A stretch of DNA of 64,000 nucleotides from Chitinophagales bacterium (GTDB lineage: Bacteria; Bacteroidota; Bacteroidia; Chitinophagales; Saprospiraceae). How positions within the stretch are numbered: the stretch's first letter is position 1; every line of letters starts with the position of its first letter. The translations under genes and the position numbers were made by a program. This document shows positions 9,244 through 17,326 of the stretch, piece after piece. The notes beneath the pieces were generated by a model. The model was not told where the DNA came from. It was given only the letters and a program-made list of their open reading frames with translations, and searched no databases. The stretch lies in assembly GCA_017303475.1 (NCBI GenBank), contig JAFLBO010000004.1, positions 124,001-188,000 on the forward strand. Reading direction: 5' to 3'.

Positions 9244-10512
9244 TTACTTCAAAATGGCATTTCCAATCGCGCATTCCAGGCATCTCCGGGCATCACAATA
9301 CCGGGTTTTTAACTGTATTAATGCCTGGGATTGATAGGCGTTAGCCGCTCGGCTGCCAAGTGTTTTCCAACCATCCAGCAAACTATTTTTCTCGGCAGGC
9401 AGTTTCTCCAGCAAAGCAAATGCCTGTTGTTGATGTCTTTCCAGACCTTTTTGTTTGCCGTAGTAAAATAAAAAAGGCGCTACTCCATTCACCAGCAAGA
9501 CCTCCACAAAGGCAGCGGTAAGCGGTTTGGGTTGAGGTATGGAAAGCTTGTCGAACTGGTAATGATTCAGCCAGTAATCAGAAGGTGAAACATGAAACAG
9601 TTGTTCCACCTCCTCAATAGTTCCTGCTTCTAAAATTTTGGCCAATGTGTGTTCTGATTGTTGCAAAAAAGCTGCGAATTGCGCTAAACGAACAGTAGGA
9701 AACCCTGAAGGTCGCAACCGGAAAAATTTCCAATGTTCAGGTTTCAAGGGTACAAGCTCATATTTATGGGCCAAATGACGGTACTCCCTTTGTAAAAGAG
9801 CGGGCCATTCATCCTGGAAAACCGGGTGCAACAAACCGGCTTGCCCGAAAACCAGCGCCTCCACCTGATGAGGCTGATGGCGGTGTCGGGCTAAAATTTT
9901 AAGTGGTAAACTGCGCGCCAGTGCTTCAAAAGGTTCGGTGTTGACTTTGAGACCAAAACACCTGGCCACGATTTGGTACAAAGCTTCTTCCCAATGGTTA
10001 CCACATTGTAGCAGGGAATGACTTATCAAGTCGGTTTTTTCCTCCAATCGTTCAATCAGAAGTCGGTCTAACCATTGTTGTTTGATTATTTCCGGTGCTT
10101 CAGCGAAAGATGTCTCACAGGGTATCCATAAACGGGAGGATTCCAATTGCTCATACCTGCCCAACAAAGTTTCCGGAATACGACCCTGGAGGGTCAGGCA
10201 CGGGATACGACTTCCATCTGGTCTGAAAACAGGCAAGTCTTCCTGCAAAACGACATGCAGAATAACCGAATCGTATGCCGGATCGTGTTGGTGTTTGTGC
10301 GCATGCCATTCCGAGCTCAATAAGTGCATTTCCACATTCCCGGCCCACAGGGTACCGTCAATGTTTACCCGGGCATTAAAGAAATCAGGACCGGAATGTG
10401 TGTTGTATTCTCCGGGATGAAGAATTTGGAGATTTTGTTGTTGCGTGGTTTCCAAATCACGCAAATCAAAGCGGCGGGTACGCCACAGGTAGTGGAGAAA
10501 GGATTCTCGCAT
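9244..10512 (-). CDS. DUF2851 family protein
   Basis: A 422-residue protein of the DUF2851 family, widespread in Bacteroidota and of unknown biochemical role. The family hallmarks are clear: LHYLWRTRRFD at the N terminus, HPGEYNTHSGPDFFNARV at residues 32-49, GNVEMHLLSSEWHAHKHQHD, and a C-terminal Cys-containing segment (RYCDARRCLECAIGN). No signal peptide or membrane helix is seen, so it is probably cytosolic. The conserved His/Asp-rich N-terminal region could be a nuclease-like site, but that is a guess. It is transcribed divergently from the sigma-like/TPR gene, with a 128-bp shared upstream region. Confidence 0.9.
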   Translation of the reverse strand: MRESFLHYLWRTRRFDLRDLETTQQQNLQILHPGEYNTHSGPDFFNARVNIDGTLWAGNVEMHLLSSEWHAHKHQHDPAYDSVILHVVLQEDLPVFRPDGSRIPCLTLQGRIPETLLGRYEQLESSRLWIPCETSFAEAPEIIKQQWLDRLLIERLEEKTDLISHSLLQCGNHWEEALYQIVARCFGLKVNTEPFEALARSLPLKILARHRHQPHQVEALVFGQAGLLHPVFQDEWPALLQREYRHLAHKYELVPLKPEHWKFFRLRPSGFPTVRLAQFAAFLQQSEHTLAKILEAGTIEEVEQLFHVSPSDYWLNHYQFDKLSIPQPKPLTAAFVEVLLVNGVAPFLFYYGKQKGLERHQQQAFALLEKLPAEKNSLLDGWKTLGSRAANAYQSQALIQLKTRYCDARRCLECAIGNAILK

Positions 10513-10625
10513 AGTTTTTCAAATGGTTGTGCAGACTTTAGGTCTGCCGGGTGAATGAAGCGATGTTTATACAAATATAACGATTTTCTGAGAAATGCAA
10601 TAGTCTGCTGTGTTGTGCAAAACTT

Positions 10626-10633
10626 TACCTTTG
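10626..10633 (+). promoter_or_regulatory. Bacteroidota -7 box for the gene at 10641
   Basis: TACCTTTG matches the TAnnTTTG -7 consensus of Bacteroidota primary promoters and lies just before the ATG at 10641, so the transcript would be nearly leaderless. No good -33 TTTG is seen at the usual distance. Confidence 0.4.
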
Positions 10634-10640
10634 TGCCGTT

Positions 10641-11876
10641 ATGAGTCTCCCGCAAGCCAATTTTCCCAACGAAACATATCTGGAAGGTCTCCGCAACGCC
10701 GATGCTTCGGTGGTGGAATCGCTTTACCATGAATTCCGCCAGCCAATAGTTCGCGCAGTTGAATCACTTGGTGGAAACTTTGCCGATGGCGCCGCCTTTT
10801 TCAGGGTGGCCTTGATTCAAACTGCCAGATTGATAAAAGACGGCCAGTATCCGGAGGCAATACCGGTTGAGCAGTTTATCTGTATGCTGGCTATGCGTCA
10901 GTACCTGGATTGGAGGGAAGAAAAGCTTAACGAAGAACAGTCGCTTCCAGCGTTCACAGAGGATCAACTTCTAGTTTGGGAGCAAATGCCGCAGCCATCG
11001 GATTTGCGTTCCATGCGCGGTATGATGAAAGCAAAACGGGAGTTTTATCGTCTGACAATAGACGACCAGCGCTCTATTTCCTCATTAGCTGGAACCTTGT
11101 CTGAAGGATCGCCTGTTACCCTGGAAAATGCCCGGGGGCGCACAGCTACATACCGGAAATCGCTTGGTCAAACAGCAGAAAATTCAGAAGATATTTTACC
11201 TGATTATGCGGTTAAAGCGCTTACCAATGAGCATTTTCATCAAATTTGGTCGGCATGTGAAGACGTAGAGCAGCGATTGAAGCCAGCTCAGATTCCAAAC
11301 AATGGTGAAAACAAAACGATTAAATATGCCTTTCTGGCCTTATTGGTGATAAGTCTGGGCGCATTGTTAGGCTCATGGCTGTTTCGGGATAAAACACCGG
11401 AGGAGGTGTATCAGAATAATTACCAGCCACCAGCCAGCATTGTGGCAGATATGGAAGCACGCTACGCCAAAGACAGCATTGCGCCGGAACGTCCGGAGGC
11501 TTGTGCAATTGCTTTTTCAGAGGCGGATGCACATTATAAAAAGAAAGACTGGCGTGCGGCGGCGGAGGTTCTGGCCAGCATGATGGACGATGAGTTCAAA
11601 CCCTGTCAATCAGATGCTTTGTTTTATCTGGCCATTGTGGGTTTGGAAATGGATCGCCCACAACTAAGCCTGGAGTGCATATCCAAAATAGAAGATCTGG
11701 AGAGGTTTGGCGAGGATATTTACTGGTACATGGCATTGGCTTATGTAAAAATAGCGGCACAAAATCCTTCAGAAAAGGATATGGCGAAAAGAGCCGTAGA
11801 GCGTGCTTTATCCAATACAGAAATTCCTGAAAGAAGAACCCAGGCAGAGAAAATGCTGAAGGAATTAAGTGAATAA
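10641..11876 (+). CDS. Sigma-70-like cytoplasmic domain joined to membrane anchor and TPR-type periplasmic region
   Basis: The 411-residue protein is not a standard annotated family that I recognise as a whole. Residues 1-90 look like sigma-70 region 2 (YLEGLRNADASVVESLYHEF, then a DGAAFFRVALIQTARLI helix). Residues about 130-175 look like a degenerate region 4 helix-turn-helix (SISSLAGTLSEGSPVTLENA). One membrane helix follows at about 229-249 (YAFLALLVISLGALLGSWLF). The outer part begins with YQNNYQPPAS, similar to the motif that opens TPR proteins encoded next to sigma factors in Bacteroidota, and continues with TPR-like helices to the end. It could be a membrane-tethered sigma factor or a decayed one acting as a scaffold. 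A low-complexity array follows the stop. Confidence 0.7.
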   Translation: MSLPQANFPNETYLEGLRNADASVVESLYHEFRQPIVRAVESLGGNFADGAAFFRVALIQTARLIKDGQYPEAIPVEQFICMLAMRQYLDWREEKLNEEQSLPAFTEDQLLVWEQMPQPSDLRSMRGMMKAKREFYRLTIDDQRSISSLAGTLSEGSPVTLENARGRTATYRKSLGQTAENSEDILPDYAVKALTNEHFHQIWSACEDVEQRLKPAQIPNNGENKTIKYAFLALLVISLGALLGSWLFRDKTPEEVYQNNYQPPASIVADMEARYAKDSIAPERPEACAIAFSEADAHYKKKDWRAAAEVLASMMDDEFKPCQSDALFYLAIVGLEMDRPQLSLECISKIEDLERFGEDIYWYMALAYVKIAAQNPSEKDMAKRAVERALSNTEIPERRTQAEKMLKELSE

Positions 11877-11889
11877 TAAGGAGGGGAGG

Positions 11890-12413
11890 AGTCATTTAAG
11901 GTCATTTAGGGGTCATTTAAGGGTCATTTGAGGGTCATTTAATGTCATTTAGGGGTCATTTAGGGGTCATTTAAGGGTCATTTGAGGTCATTTAGGGGTC
12001 ATTTAAGGGTCATTTGATGTCATTTAGGGGTCATTTAATGTCATTTAATGTCATTTGATGATGTCTAGGTCATTTTAGGGCTCATTTTGGTGTTTTTTAG
12101 AAATAGTCCCCCTACCCAAATGGTATTTATGACCAAAATGACTAAATTGACCTATATGACCGATTACCCCATAAATGACCCCTAAATGACCCCTAAATGA
12201 CCTCTAAATGACCGATTACCCCCCAAATGACCCATAAATGACACATAAATGACCCCTAAATGACCTCTAAATGACCGATTACCCCCCAAATGACCCATAA
12301 ATGACCCCTAAATGACCTCTAAATGACCGATTACCCCCTAAATGACCCCTAAATGACACATAAATGACCCCTAAATGACCGATTACCCCCTAAATGACCC
12401 CTAAATGACTTTT
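11890..12413. repeat. Large inverted array of the GGTCATTT word
   Basis: About 17 copies of GTCATTT, with a period near 11-12 bp (for example AGGGGTCATTT), run from 11890 to about 12076. After a roughly 50-bp unique centre (about 12080-12130), about 20 copies of the reverse complement (AAATGACC, several in AAATGACCGATTACCCC units) run to 12409. The array ends 5 bp before the rsmG start. No gene is present. The two halves could form a long imperfect hairpin. The same word occurs at 1-70 and once near 61880. Confidence 0.9.
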
Positions 12414-12414
12414 C

Positions 12415-13053
12415 ATGAACCTGATCAAAAAATATTTCCCGGATCTTACAGAGCAACAGCTGTTATTATTCGAACAGTTGTCACCACTCTACCGGGAATG
12501 GAATGATAAAATCAATGTGGTTTCCCGCCAGGATATCGAAAACCTGGAGGAGCGGCATGTATTACATTCGCTGGCAATAGCAAGGGTAATCAGCTTCCAG
12601 CCCGGATCCAAAATACTTGATTTAGGTACCGGAGGAGGATTTCCCGGGATTCCATTGGCTATCCTTTTCCCAGAGACCGAGTTTGTCCTCGTGGATGGTA
12701 CCGGAAAGAAGATCCGCGTAGTGCAGGAGGTTGCTACTGCGCTGGGCCTCACTAATGTTACTGCCCTCCATGCCAGAGCGGAGGAGCTCAAGATGAATGG
12801 CCAGTTCGATTTCGTGATTACCCGAGGAGTTACTACCCTCGACAAGCTCCTGGTTTGGACCCAGAAGTTTTTGAAGAAAAAGCATATTCATGTGCTGCCC
12901 AATGGTTTATTAGCGTTGAAAGGCGGTGATATCCATCGGGAAATTTTGGAGTTGCCTGGAAAGGGAAAAGACTACACTGAGGTCTTCCCAATCAGAAATT
13001 ACTTCCGCGAAGCCTTTTTTGATGAAAAGGCCGTCGTGTATGTGCAAGGTTGA
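12415..13053 (+). CDS. rsmG: 16S rRNA (guanine-N7)-methyltransferase RsmG
   Basis: RsmG (GidB) uses S-adenosylmethionine to methylate N7 of G527 of 16S rRNA. The 212-residue length is typical. Visible features are YREWNDKINVVSR near the N terminus, HVLHSLAIA, the SAM-binding ILDLGTGGGFPGIPLAI at about residues 68-84, and ITRGVTTLDKL. The usual VDS acid loop appears here as VDGTGKK. The ATG lies directly after the GGTCATTT array, so its leader and promoter must be in or beyond the repeats. It converges on the glucosaminidase gene. Confidence 0.96.
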   Translation: MNLIKKYFPDLTEQQLLLFEQLSPLYREWNDKINVVSRQDIENLEERHVLHSLAIARVISFQPGSKILDLGTGGGFPGIPLAILFPETEFVLVDGTGKKIRVVQEVATALGLTNVTALHARAEELKMNGQFDFVITRGVTTLDKLLVWTQKFLKKKHIHVLPNGLLALKGGDIHREILELPGKGKDYTEVFPIRNYFREAFFDEKAVVYVQG

Positions 13054-13068
13054 GGAGGACTGCCAGAC

Positions 13069-13148
13069 GTTGGATTGCTGGACATCAGGTTTGGCTTCAG
13101 GTCGTTTATCCATTCACCAGTCAAACATCCAGTTGTCCAGCATCCAAC
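13069..13148. repeat. Inverted repeat between convergent genes
   Basis: GTTGGATTGCTGGACA at 13069-13084 is matched by the reverse complement of 13134-13148, with one extra base. Copies of CATCCAG/TCCAGCATCC surround it. It may serve as a two-way terminator for rsmG and the glucosaminidase gene, but neither arm is followed by a strong T tract. Confidence 0.5.
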
Positions 13149-13159
13149 AGTCCAGGGTC

Positions 13160-14089
13160 TCAATACCGGTCATATTGGTGTAAATCGTATCGCTCAATAA
13201 TTCCAATTAATTTGCTGGCATAACTTGGATCCGTGGCGTAACCAACAGCTTTAAGTCCTCGCGCCCAGGAACGGTAATCGCGCCCATATTTTTTTAATCG
13301 GGCATATCTGCCAGATGCCAACAATTCACTGTGAGCCCGCCAGCCATCTTTAGCGTTCGCAAACTTTTTGAAAAAATCTTTGTGGGTATCATCCGTAAAG
13401 TTGGTGCAGTGTCCCTTTTTACAGTTTTTGGAAAAACACTTCATTCCAAAGTGGTTGTTGTTGGCCACTGCAAGCGTGCTGGTGCCGGCGCGACTTTCAA
13501 TTAGTCCCTGAGCCAGGCTAATACTTGCAGGGATTCCATATTTCTTCATTTCCTGAATGGCTACGGTATGGAATTTTTCAATGTAATCAAGCGATTGCTG
13601 CCGCAACAGTTGGCTGGAGGATACCGGAGCGGCATCACTTTTAGGTTTAGCTTTGGCCGCTTTGGGTTCAGCATGCGCCTTGGTAGCTTTTTTCGTTTTT
13701 TTAGGACGAGCATATTCCTCAGCTACCTCCAGGTTGGTTTCCTGTGAGACTTTAATGGCATTGCCTCTTGATTTGGACAAAAAGCCCGTTTCCAAATCAG
13801 GGTCAAAGGCCAAATAAGCCAAACCTGCCAGAGCAGTAACCTTCAAAATGGTTTTTGGTCGCAACAACCCGAAGGAATACCGGTTGGTTTGGAACCGCAG
13901 AGCCACCCAACTCCTGCGCAAACGTTGCCACATTAACTGCATCAATCTGGGCAAAGGCATGTTTTCAGGCGACTCCCATACATAAGTGCCCGGCAAATGC
14001 CCTGATCGTTTGGATCTGTTTTGGGTATTGGCACTTCCTGACTGTTTGGCGCTGTTTTCGGATTCGAAGTACCATTTGTTCTTTCCCAT
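13160..14089 (-). CDS. Glucosaminidase (GH73-type) peptidoglycan hydrolase
   Basis: A 309-residue protein with a C-terminal mannosyl-glycoprotein endo-beta-N-acetylglucosaminidase domain (about residues 165-309), expected to cleave peptidoglycan glycan strands. Signatures are YGIPASISLAQGLIESRAGTS with the catalytic Glu, NNNHFGMKC, and a C-terminal YRSWARGLKAVGYATDPSYA. The N-terminal 160 residues are basic and low in complexity (KKTKKATKAHAEPKAAKAK), with a weak hydrophobic segment ILKVTALAGLAYLAF at about 82-96 that may anchor it in the inner membrane. There is no classic signal peptide. The gene is divergent from the ECF sigma gene. Confidence 0.9.
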   Translation of the reverse strand: MGKNKWYFESENSAKQSGSANTQNRSKRSGHLPGTYVWESPENMPLPRLMQLMWQRLRRSWVALRFQTNRYSFGLLRPKTILKVTALAGLAYLAFDPDLETGFLSKSRGNAIKVSQETNLEVAEEYARPKKTKKATKAHAEPKAAKAKPKSDAAPVSSSQLLRQQSLDYIEKFHTVAIQEMKKYGIPASISLAQGLIESRAGTSTLAVANNNHFGMKCFSKNCKKGHCTNFTDDTHKDFFKKFANAKDGWRAHSELLASGRYARLKKYGRDYRSWARGLKAVGYATDPSYASKLIGIIERYDLHQYDRY

Positions 14090-14139
14090 GGCGGTGATCG
14101 TTTAATATGTGTGAACTAATATTCAGGTTGAAGCTCCAG

Positions 14140-14177
14140 ATTTTTGCTCGCCACTGAATGTTTCGGCGAGCAAAAAT
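14140..14177. promoter_or_regulatory. Perfect hairpin in the 323-bp divergent intergenic region
   Basis: Arms 14140-14152 (ATTTTTGCTCGCC) and 14165-14177 are exact inverted copies with a 12-nt loop. The hairpin lies upstream of both divergent genes, so it cannot end either of them; it may be an operator or act in the 5' leader of the glucosaminidase transcript. The rest of 14090-14412 is AT-rich with A and T runs at about 14178-14245 and no gene. Confidence 0.5.
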
Positions 14178-14412
14178 ACACACAATTTGTTTTAAAAACA
14201 GTTTTTGTTTGAAAAATAAAACAAATAATTTTATTTAATGTGTAATCCATTATTAAAGCCTTGATAATCAATGGCCTGTATTTTCCCTTTCTGCCATCCA
14301 ACCCTTTTTCAATCTTTTGCACCATACAAGCAGCGTTTGAGATACCTTAGCCGTTCCTTTGGAAATTGTGTCTCCGACGAGCATTGCTCACTCCTCAACG
14401 AGAATCAACACC

Positions 14413-14979
14413 ATGGAATTAACCCTTAATCTGGATCGTGCCGAACAACAACTGGTGCAGGCCCTGCTAAGCGGAGAACGCTGGGCCCAGAAACAAGTAT
14501 ATGAAGCTTATTACAGCCCCATGATGGGTATCTGCATGCGTTATGCAGGCACTCGCGACGAGGCTACGGATCTGTTGCACGAGTCCTTTATCAAAGCCTT
14601 TAGTAAAATAGCGCTCTATAATCCAGGTACCTCTTTTCAAAAGTGGCTCAAAACCATCGTAGTCAATACCTGTATTGATTACTACCGGAAAAACAACCGC
14701 CGCCGTACCGAAGACCTGGATTCCATGGAGGTAGCGCAGATGACCGCACAATCCGATCCTGATATTCTCAGCCGCATTTCTGAAGCTGAAATTCTGGAAG
14801 CTGTGCAACAATTGTCGCCTGCTTATCGCGCTGTGTTCAACCTCTTTGTGGTAGAAGGCTACAACCATAAAGAAATCGGAGAGGCGCTCGATATTACCGA
14901 AAGCACCTCCAGAAGCAACCTGCTAAAAGCCAGATTGAAACTCCAGGAGTTTTTTGCAACCCGCAAAATGACCTTCTAA
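14413..14979 (+). CDS. ECF-type sigma-70 family RNA polymerase sigma factor
   Basis: A 188-residue sigma factor of the extracytoplasmic-function group. Region 2 is intact (YEAYYSPMMGICMRYAGTRD, DEATDLLHESFIKAFSKIALY), followed by WLKTIVVNTCIDYYRKNNRR. Region 4 is intact too (LSPAYRAVFNLFVVEGYNHK, EIGEALDITESTSRSNLLKA). The ATG at 14413 is preferred over a TTG at 14359. It is followed after 42 bp by a membrane protein with anti-sigma features, so the two form a likely signalling pair. Its target genes cannot be read from the window. Confidence 0.95.
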   Translation: MELTLNLDRAEQQLVQALLSGERWAQKQVYEAYYSPMMGICMRYAGTRDEATDLLHESFIKAFSKIALYNPGTSFQKWLKTIVVNTCIDYYRKNNRRRTEDLDSMEVAQMTAQSDPDILSRISEAEILEAVQQLSPAYRAVFNLFVVEGYNHKEIGEALDITESTSRSNLLKARLKLQEFFATRKMTF

Positions 14980-15021
14980 AAGCCAAATTCTAACCAGACT
15001 CAGCCCATTCTTCTGTCAACA

Positions 15022-16350
15022 ATGGAATTTAAGCAACTTGACTCCACCGTTAAATCGGCACTCGAAAATCTTCAAATGCCGTACGATCCCAGTTCCTGGG
15101 ATGCGCTGGAAAGCCGTTTGAATGACATGCCTGCGCCTGATGCCATCGATCAGCGCATGCGTCCGGCACTGGAACGCCTCGAACCTGCCTTTGATGAGCT
15201 GTCCTGGCATTCCCTGGCTGCTAAAATGGACGGTCTGGCTCGTGCCCGCAGAGTGAAATGGACCAAAGCCGCCGAAGCAGCGCTTATTTTGTTGCTTTTA
15301 CTGAATTTCAAAAGCGTATTCGAGGCAGTTGACCCCACTCCAAAAGCGCCCGTTGCTCCTAAAGTAGAAAATAACGAACCCATAGCTTCCAAATCCGGAA
15401 AACGTAAAGCCCAAACCACCCATAACCCCAATTCAGAAAACGCCAATAGCACATCTGCCGAAATCCTAGCCGCTGTTGCCCGACTCTTTACCAACGAGTC
15501 AACAGATCAGGCTGCAGATAAAGCCACTCAAAATCAGATCAATGATGGCACTGCTGTAGCCAGCCTGGAACCATCCAATGCATTAAACACCGAGCTGCTA
15601 AATCCTGCCAGCCTGGCTTTTTTACCTACCAGTCTGCGTCATATTGAAGCGCCACAGCCAATGGCAGCTACTCTGAATCTGCCTGTTAGAAATAAAGTAA
15701 CCACCGGACCATTTTATACAGGTTTTGGTGCACAATACGACCAAAATTACCTGATTCAGGATGATCACAAGAATCAGAAATCAGGTTACGGAGCAGCATT
15801 GGTAGTTGGTTATCGCAAAGGCAAATGGGGTGTAGAAACAGGTATTCAATATTCCAGCAAATCCTACCAGCCTAAACGCGATATGGTGGAATATGAAAAC
15901 AACCCATTCCAGGGTATTTCCTTCTACTACAATAATGAAGTGAACGCCGATGTGGTATCCCTGCCGGTTAAAGCTACACGCAGAGTATTTAAAGCCGGTA
16001 AAACCTCTGGTCATGTGGTAGCGGCTGTGACGGGTCACTTTGCTGCCAGCAAAAGTTATCAGTACAATACCGTACACTATCCTCCTCCGGTTCCTATCCC
16101 CAATCCAAATCCGGTTTCAAACCCGCCAGTTCCTGCGCCACCAGCCAAAGGTATCCTGGAAAACGGCGGTATGACCTATAATGCTTACGCAACAGCCGAT
16201 ATCGGATTCCGCCTGGAAAGGGCTATGGGCAATCGTTATAGCGCCTTCATTGAGCCGGTTTACCGACAGTCACTTGGTGGCGGACTGGGTCCGGTGGCGT
16301 CTCGTCTGAACACCGTTTCTATCCAGGCCGGTGTACTGGCTACCCTGTAA
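15022..16350 (+). CDS. Dma-like dual membrane-spanning anti-sigma factor with outer-membrane beta barrel
   Basis: The 442-residue protein has three parts. Residues 1-75 are cytoplasmic, with two similar units (YDPSSWDALESRL and FDELSWHSLAAKM) like the sigma-binding region of Bacteroidota anti-sigma proteins. A membrane helix lies at about 84-96 (AALILLLLLNF). A roughly 130-residue linker rich in Ala, Asn, Ser, Thr and Pro leads to an eight-strand-type beta-barrel domain (about 235-442) that includes GAALVVGYRKGKWGVETGIQ and a Pro-rich loop PPPVPIPNPNPVSNPPVP. This matches the plan of the dual membrane-spanning anti-sigma (Dma) family described in Bacteroides. The upstream ECF sigma is the natural partner. 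Confidence 0.85.
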   Translation: MEFKQLDSTVKSALENLQMPYDPSSWDALESRLNDMPAPDAIDQRMRPALERLEPAFDELSWHSLAAKMDGLARARRVKWTKAAEAALILLLLLNFKSVFEAVDPTPKAPVAPKVENNEPIASKSGKRKAQTTHNPNSENANSTSAEILAAVARLFTNESTDQAADKATQNQINDGTAVASLEPSNALNTELLNPASLAFLPTSLRHIEAPQPMAATLNLPVRNKVTTGPFYTGFGAQYDQNYLIQDDHKNQKSGYGAALVVGYRKGKWGVETGIQYSSKSYQPKRDMVEYENNPFQGISFYYNNEVNADVVSLPVKATRRVFKAGKTSGHVVAAVTGHFAASKSYQYNTVHYPPPVPIPNPNPVSNPPVPAPPAKGILENGGMTYNAYATADIGFRLERAMGNRYSAFIEPVYRQSLGGGLGPVASRLNTVSIQAGVLATL

Positions 16351-16407
16351 ATTGTTGCCACTTTATTAAGCCTCGCATACAAACGCCATTATTTTGGTCA
16401 ATTCGCC

Positions 16408-16415
16408 TACCTTTG
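16408..16415 (+). promoter_or_regulatory. Bacteroidota -7 box before the PPIase lipoprotein
   Basis: TACCTTTG lies 16 bp before the ATG at 16431 and fits the TAnnTTTG consensus. It would drive the PPIase lipoprotein and SurA-like genes. Confidence 0.4.
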
Positions 16416-16430
16416 CCAGCCTTTCGGCGA

Positions 16431-17315
16431 ATGATGACCATGATGAACGTTTTTTCCATCCAGAACAGAACTACCCGGCTTGCCCTTGCAGCATGTCTGA
16501 TGTGTGGCTGCCTTTGGCAATGCGGTCAGAAAGGAACCGACAAAAAAGAAGACAAAGTACTGGCCAACGTTTACGATCGTAATCTGTACTTGTCTGAATT
16601 AGAAGGGATTGTGCCTGAGGGTACCGCTGCGGCAGACAGTACGCTCCTCGTTTCGGCTTATGTGCAACGCTGGATCCGGGAGCAGTTAATGATGTACGAG
16701 GCTGAACGAAACATTCCCAAAGATTTGAATATTGACGAATTGGTGCGCAACTACCGCGCCAGCCTGGTGCGCTACAATTTTGAAGAACAATTAATTGCGG
16801 AGAAGCTTGACAGTACCGTCTCTAACGACGAATTACTGGCTTATTATGAGCTCAATAAAGACCAATTTCAACTGGAAAGCACCATTTTGAAATGTCTGCT
16901 GCTGAAGGTTCCTACAGAAGCGCCGCAAAACGAAATCAACAAACTTTGGTATAGCCGCAACCCTGCTGATGAAGCAAAGCTCAATGCTTTTGCCAAGCAA
17001 TGGGGATCCCTGGCATTGCTTGACAAGGAAAAATGGTACACGCTGCAAGAATTGGCAGCGCTGTTGCCAAAAGGCACCCTGACTTCCGACAATGTGGGAT
17101 CTCGTCGTGATGGAAACGTATCTGACGATGATTTTCGGTACTATTACCGTGTTTTGGAGGCAGTTCAGGGGAAAACCACTGCTCCCTTTGATTACGCCCG
17201 CGATCAGGCCCTTAAAATCATACTGCATCGCAGGAAACAGGAACTACTGGAAAAATGGAAAGAAGAATTATACCAGAAAGAATTGAGGCGCGAGAACATC
17301 AAGATCATGCAATAA
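16431..17315 (+). CDS. Peptidyl-prolyl isomerase-like lipoprotein
   Basis: A 294-residue lipoprotein with a signal peptide ending in a lipobox near CLWQC. It has a SurA N-domain-like layout: an N-terminal helical part (YVQRWIREQLMMYEAERN, LVRNYRASLVRYNFEEQLI) and the segment DELLAYYELNKDQFQLE that usually precedes a parvulin domain. A recognisable parvulin core is missing, so it is more likely a chaperone than an active isomerase. It lies 11 bp upstream of the SurA-like gene, a pairing common in Bacteroidota. Several in-frame starts exist (16431, 16434, 16440); the upstream TTG at 16413 is unlikely. Confidence 0.85.
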   Translation: MMTMMNVFSIQNRTTRLALAACLMCGCLWQCGQKGTDKKEDKVLANVYDRNLYLSELEGIVPEGTAAADSTLLVSAYVQRWIREQLMMYEAERNIPKDLNIDELVRNYRASLVRYNFEEQLIAEKLDSTVSNDELLAYYELNKDQFQLESTILKCLLLKVPTEAPQNEINKLWYSRNPADEAKLNAFAKQWGSLALLDKEKWYTLQELAALLPKGTLTSDNVGSRRDGNVSDDDFRYYYRVLEAVQGKTTAPFDYARDQALKIILHRRKQELLEKWKEELYQKELRRENIKIMQ

Positions 17316-17326
17316 ACAACCCATCC

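Noticed and set aside
11890..12413. Possible CRISPR array
   Set aside because: The 11-12 bp units have no unique spacers, change orientation in the middle, and no cas genes are nearby.
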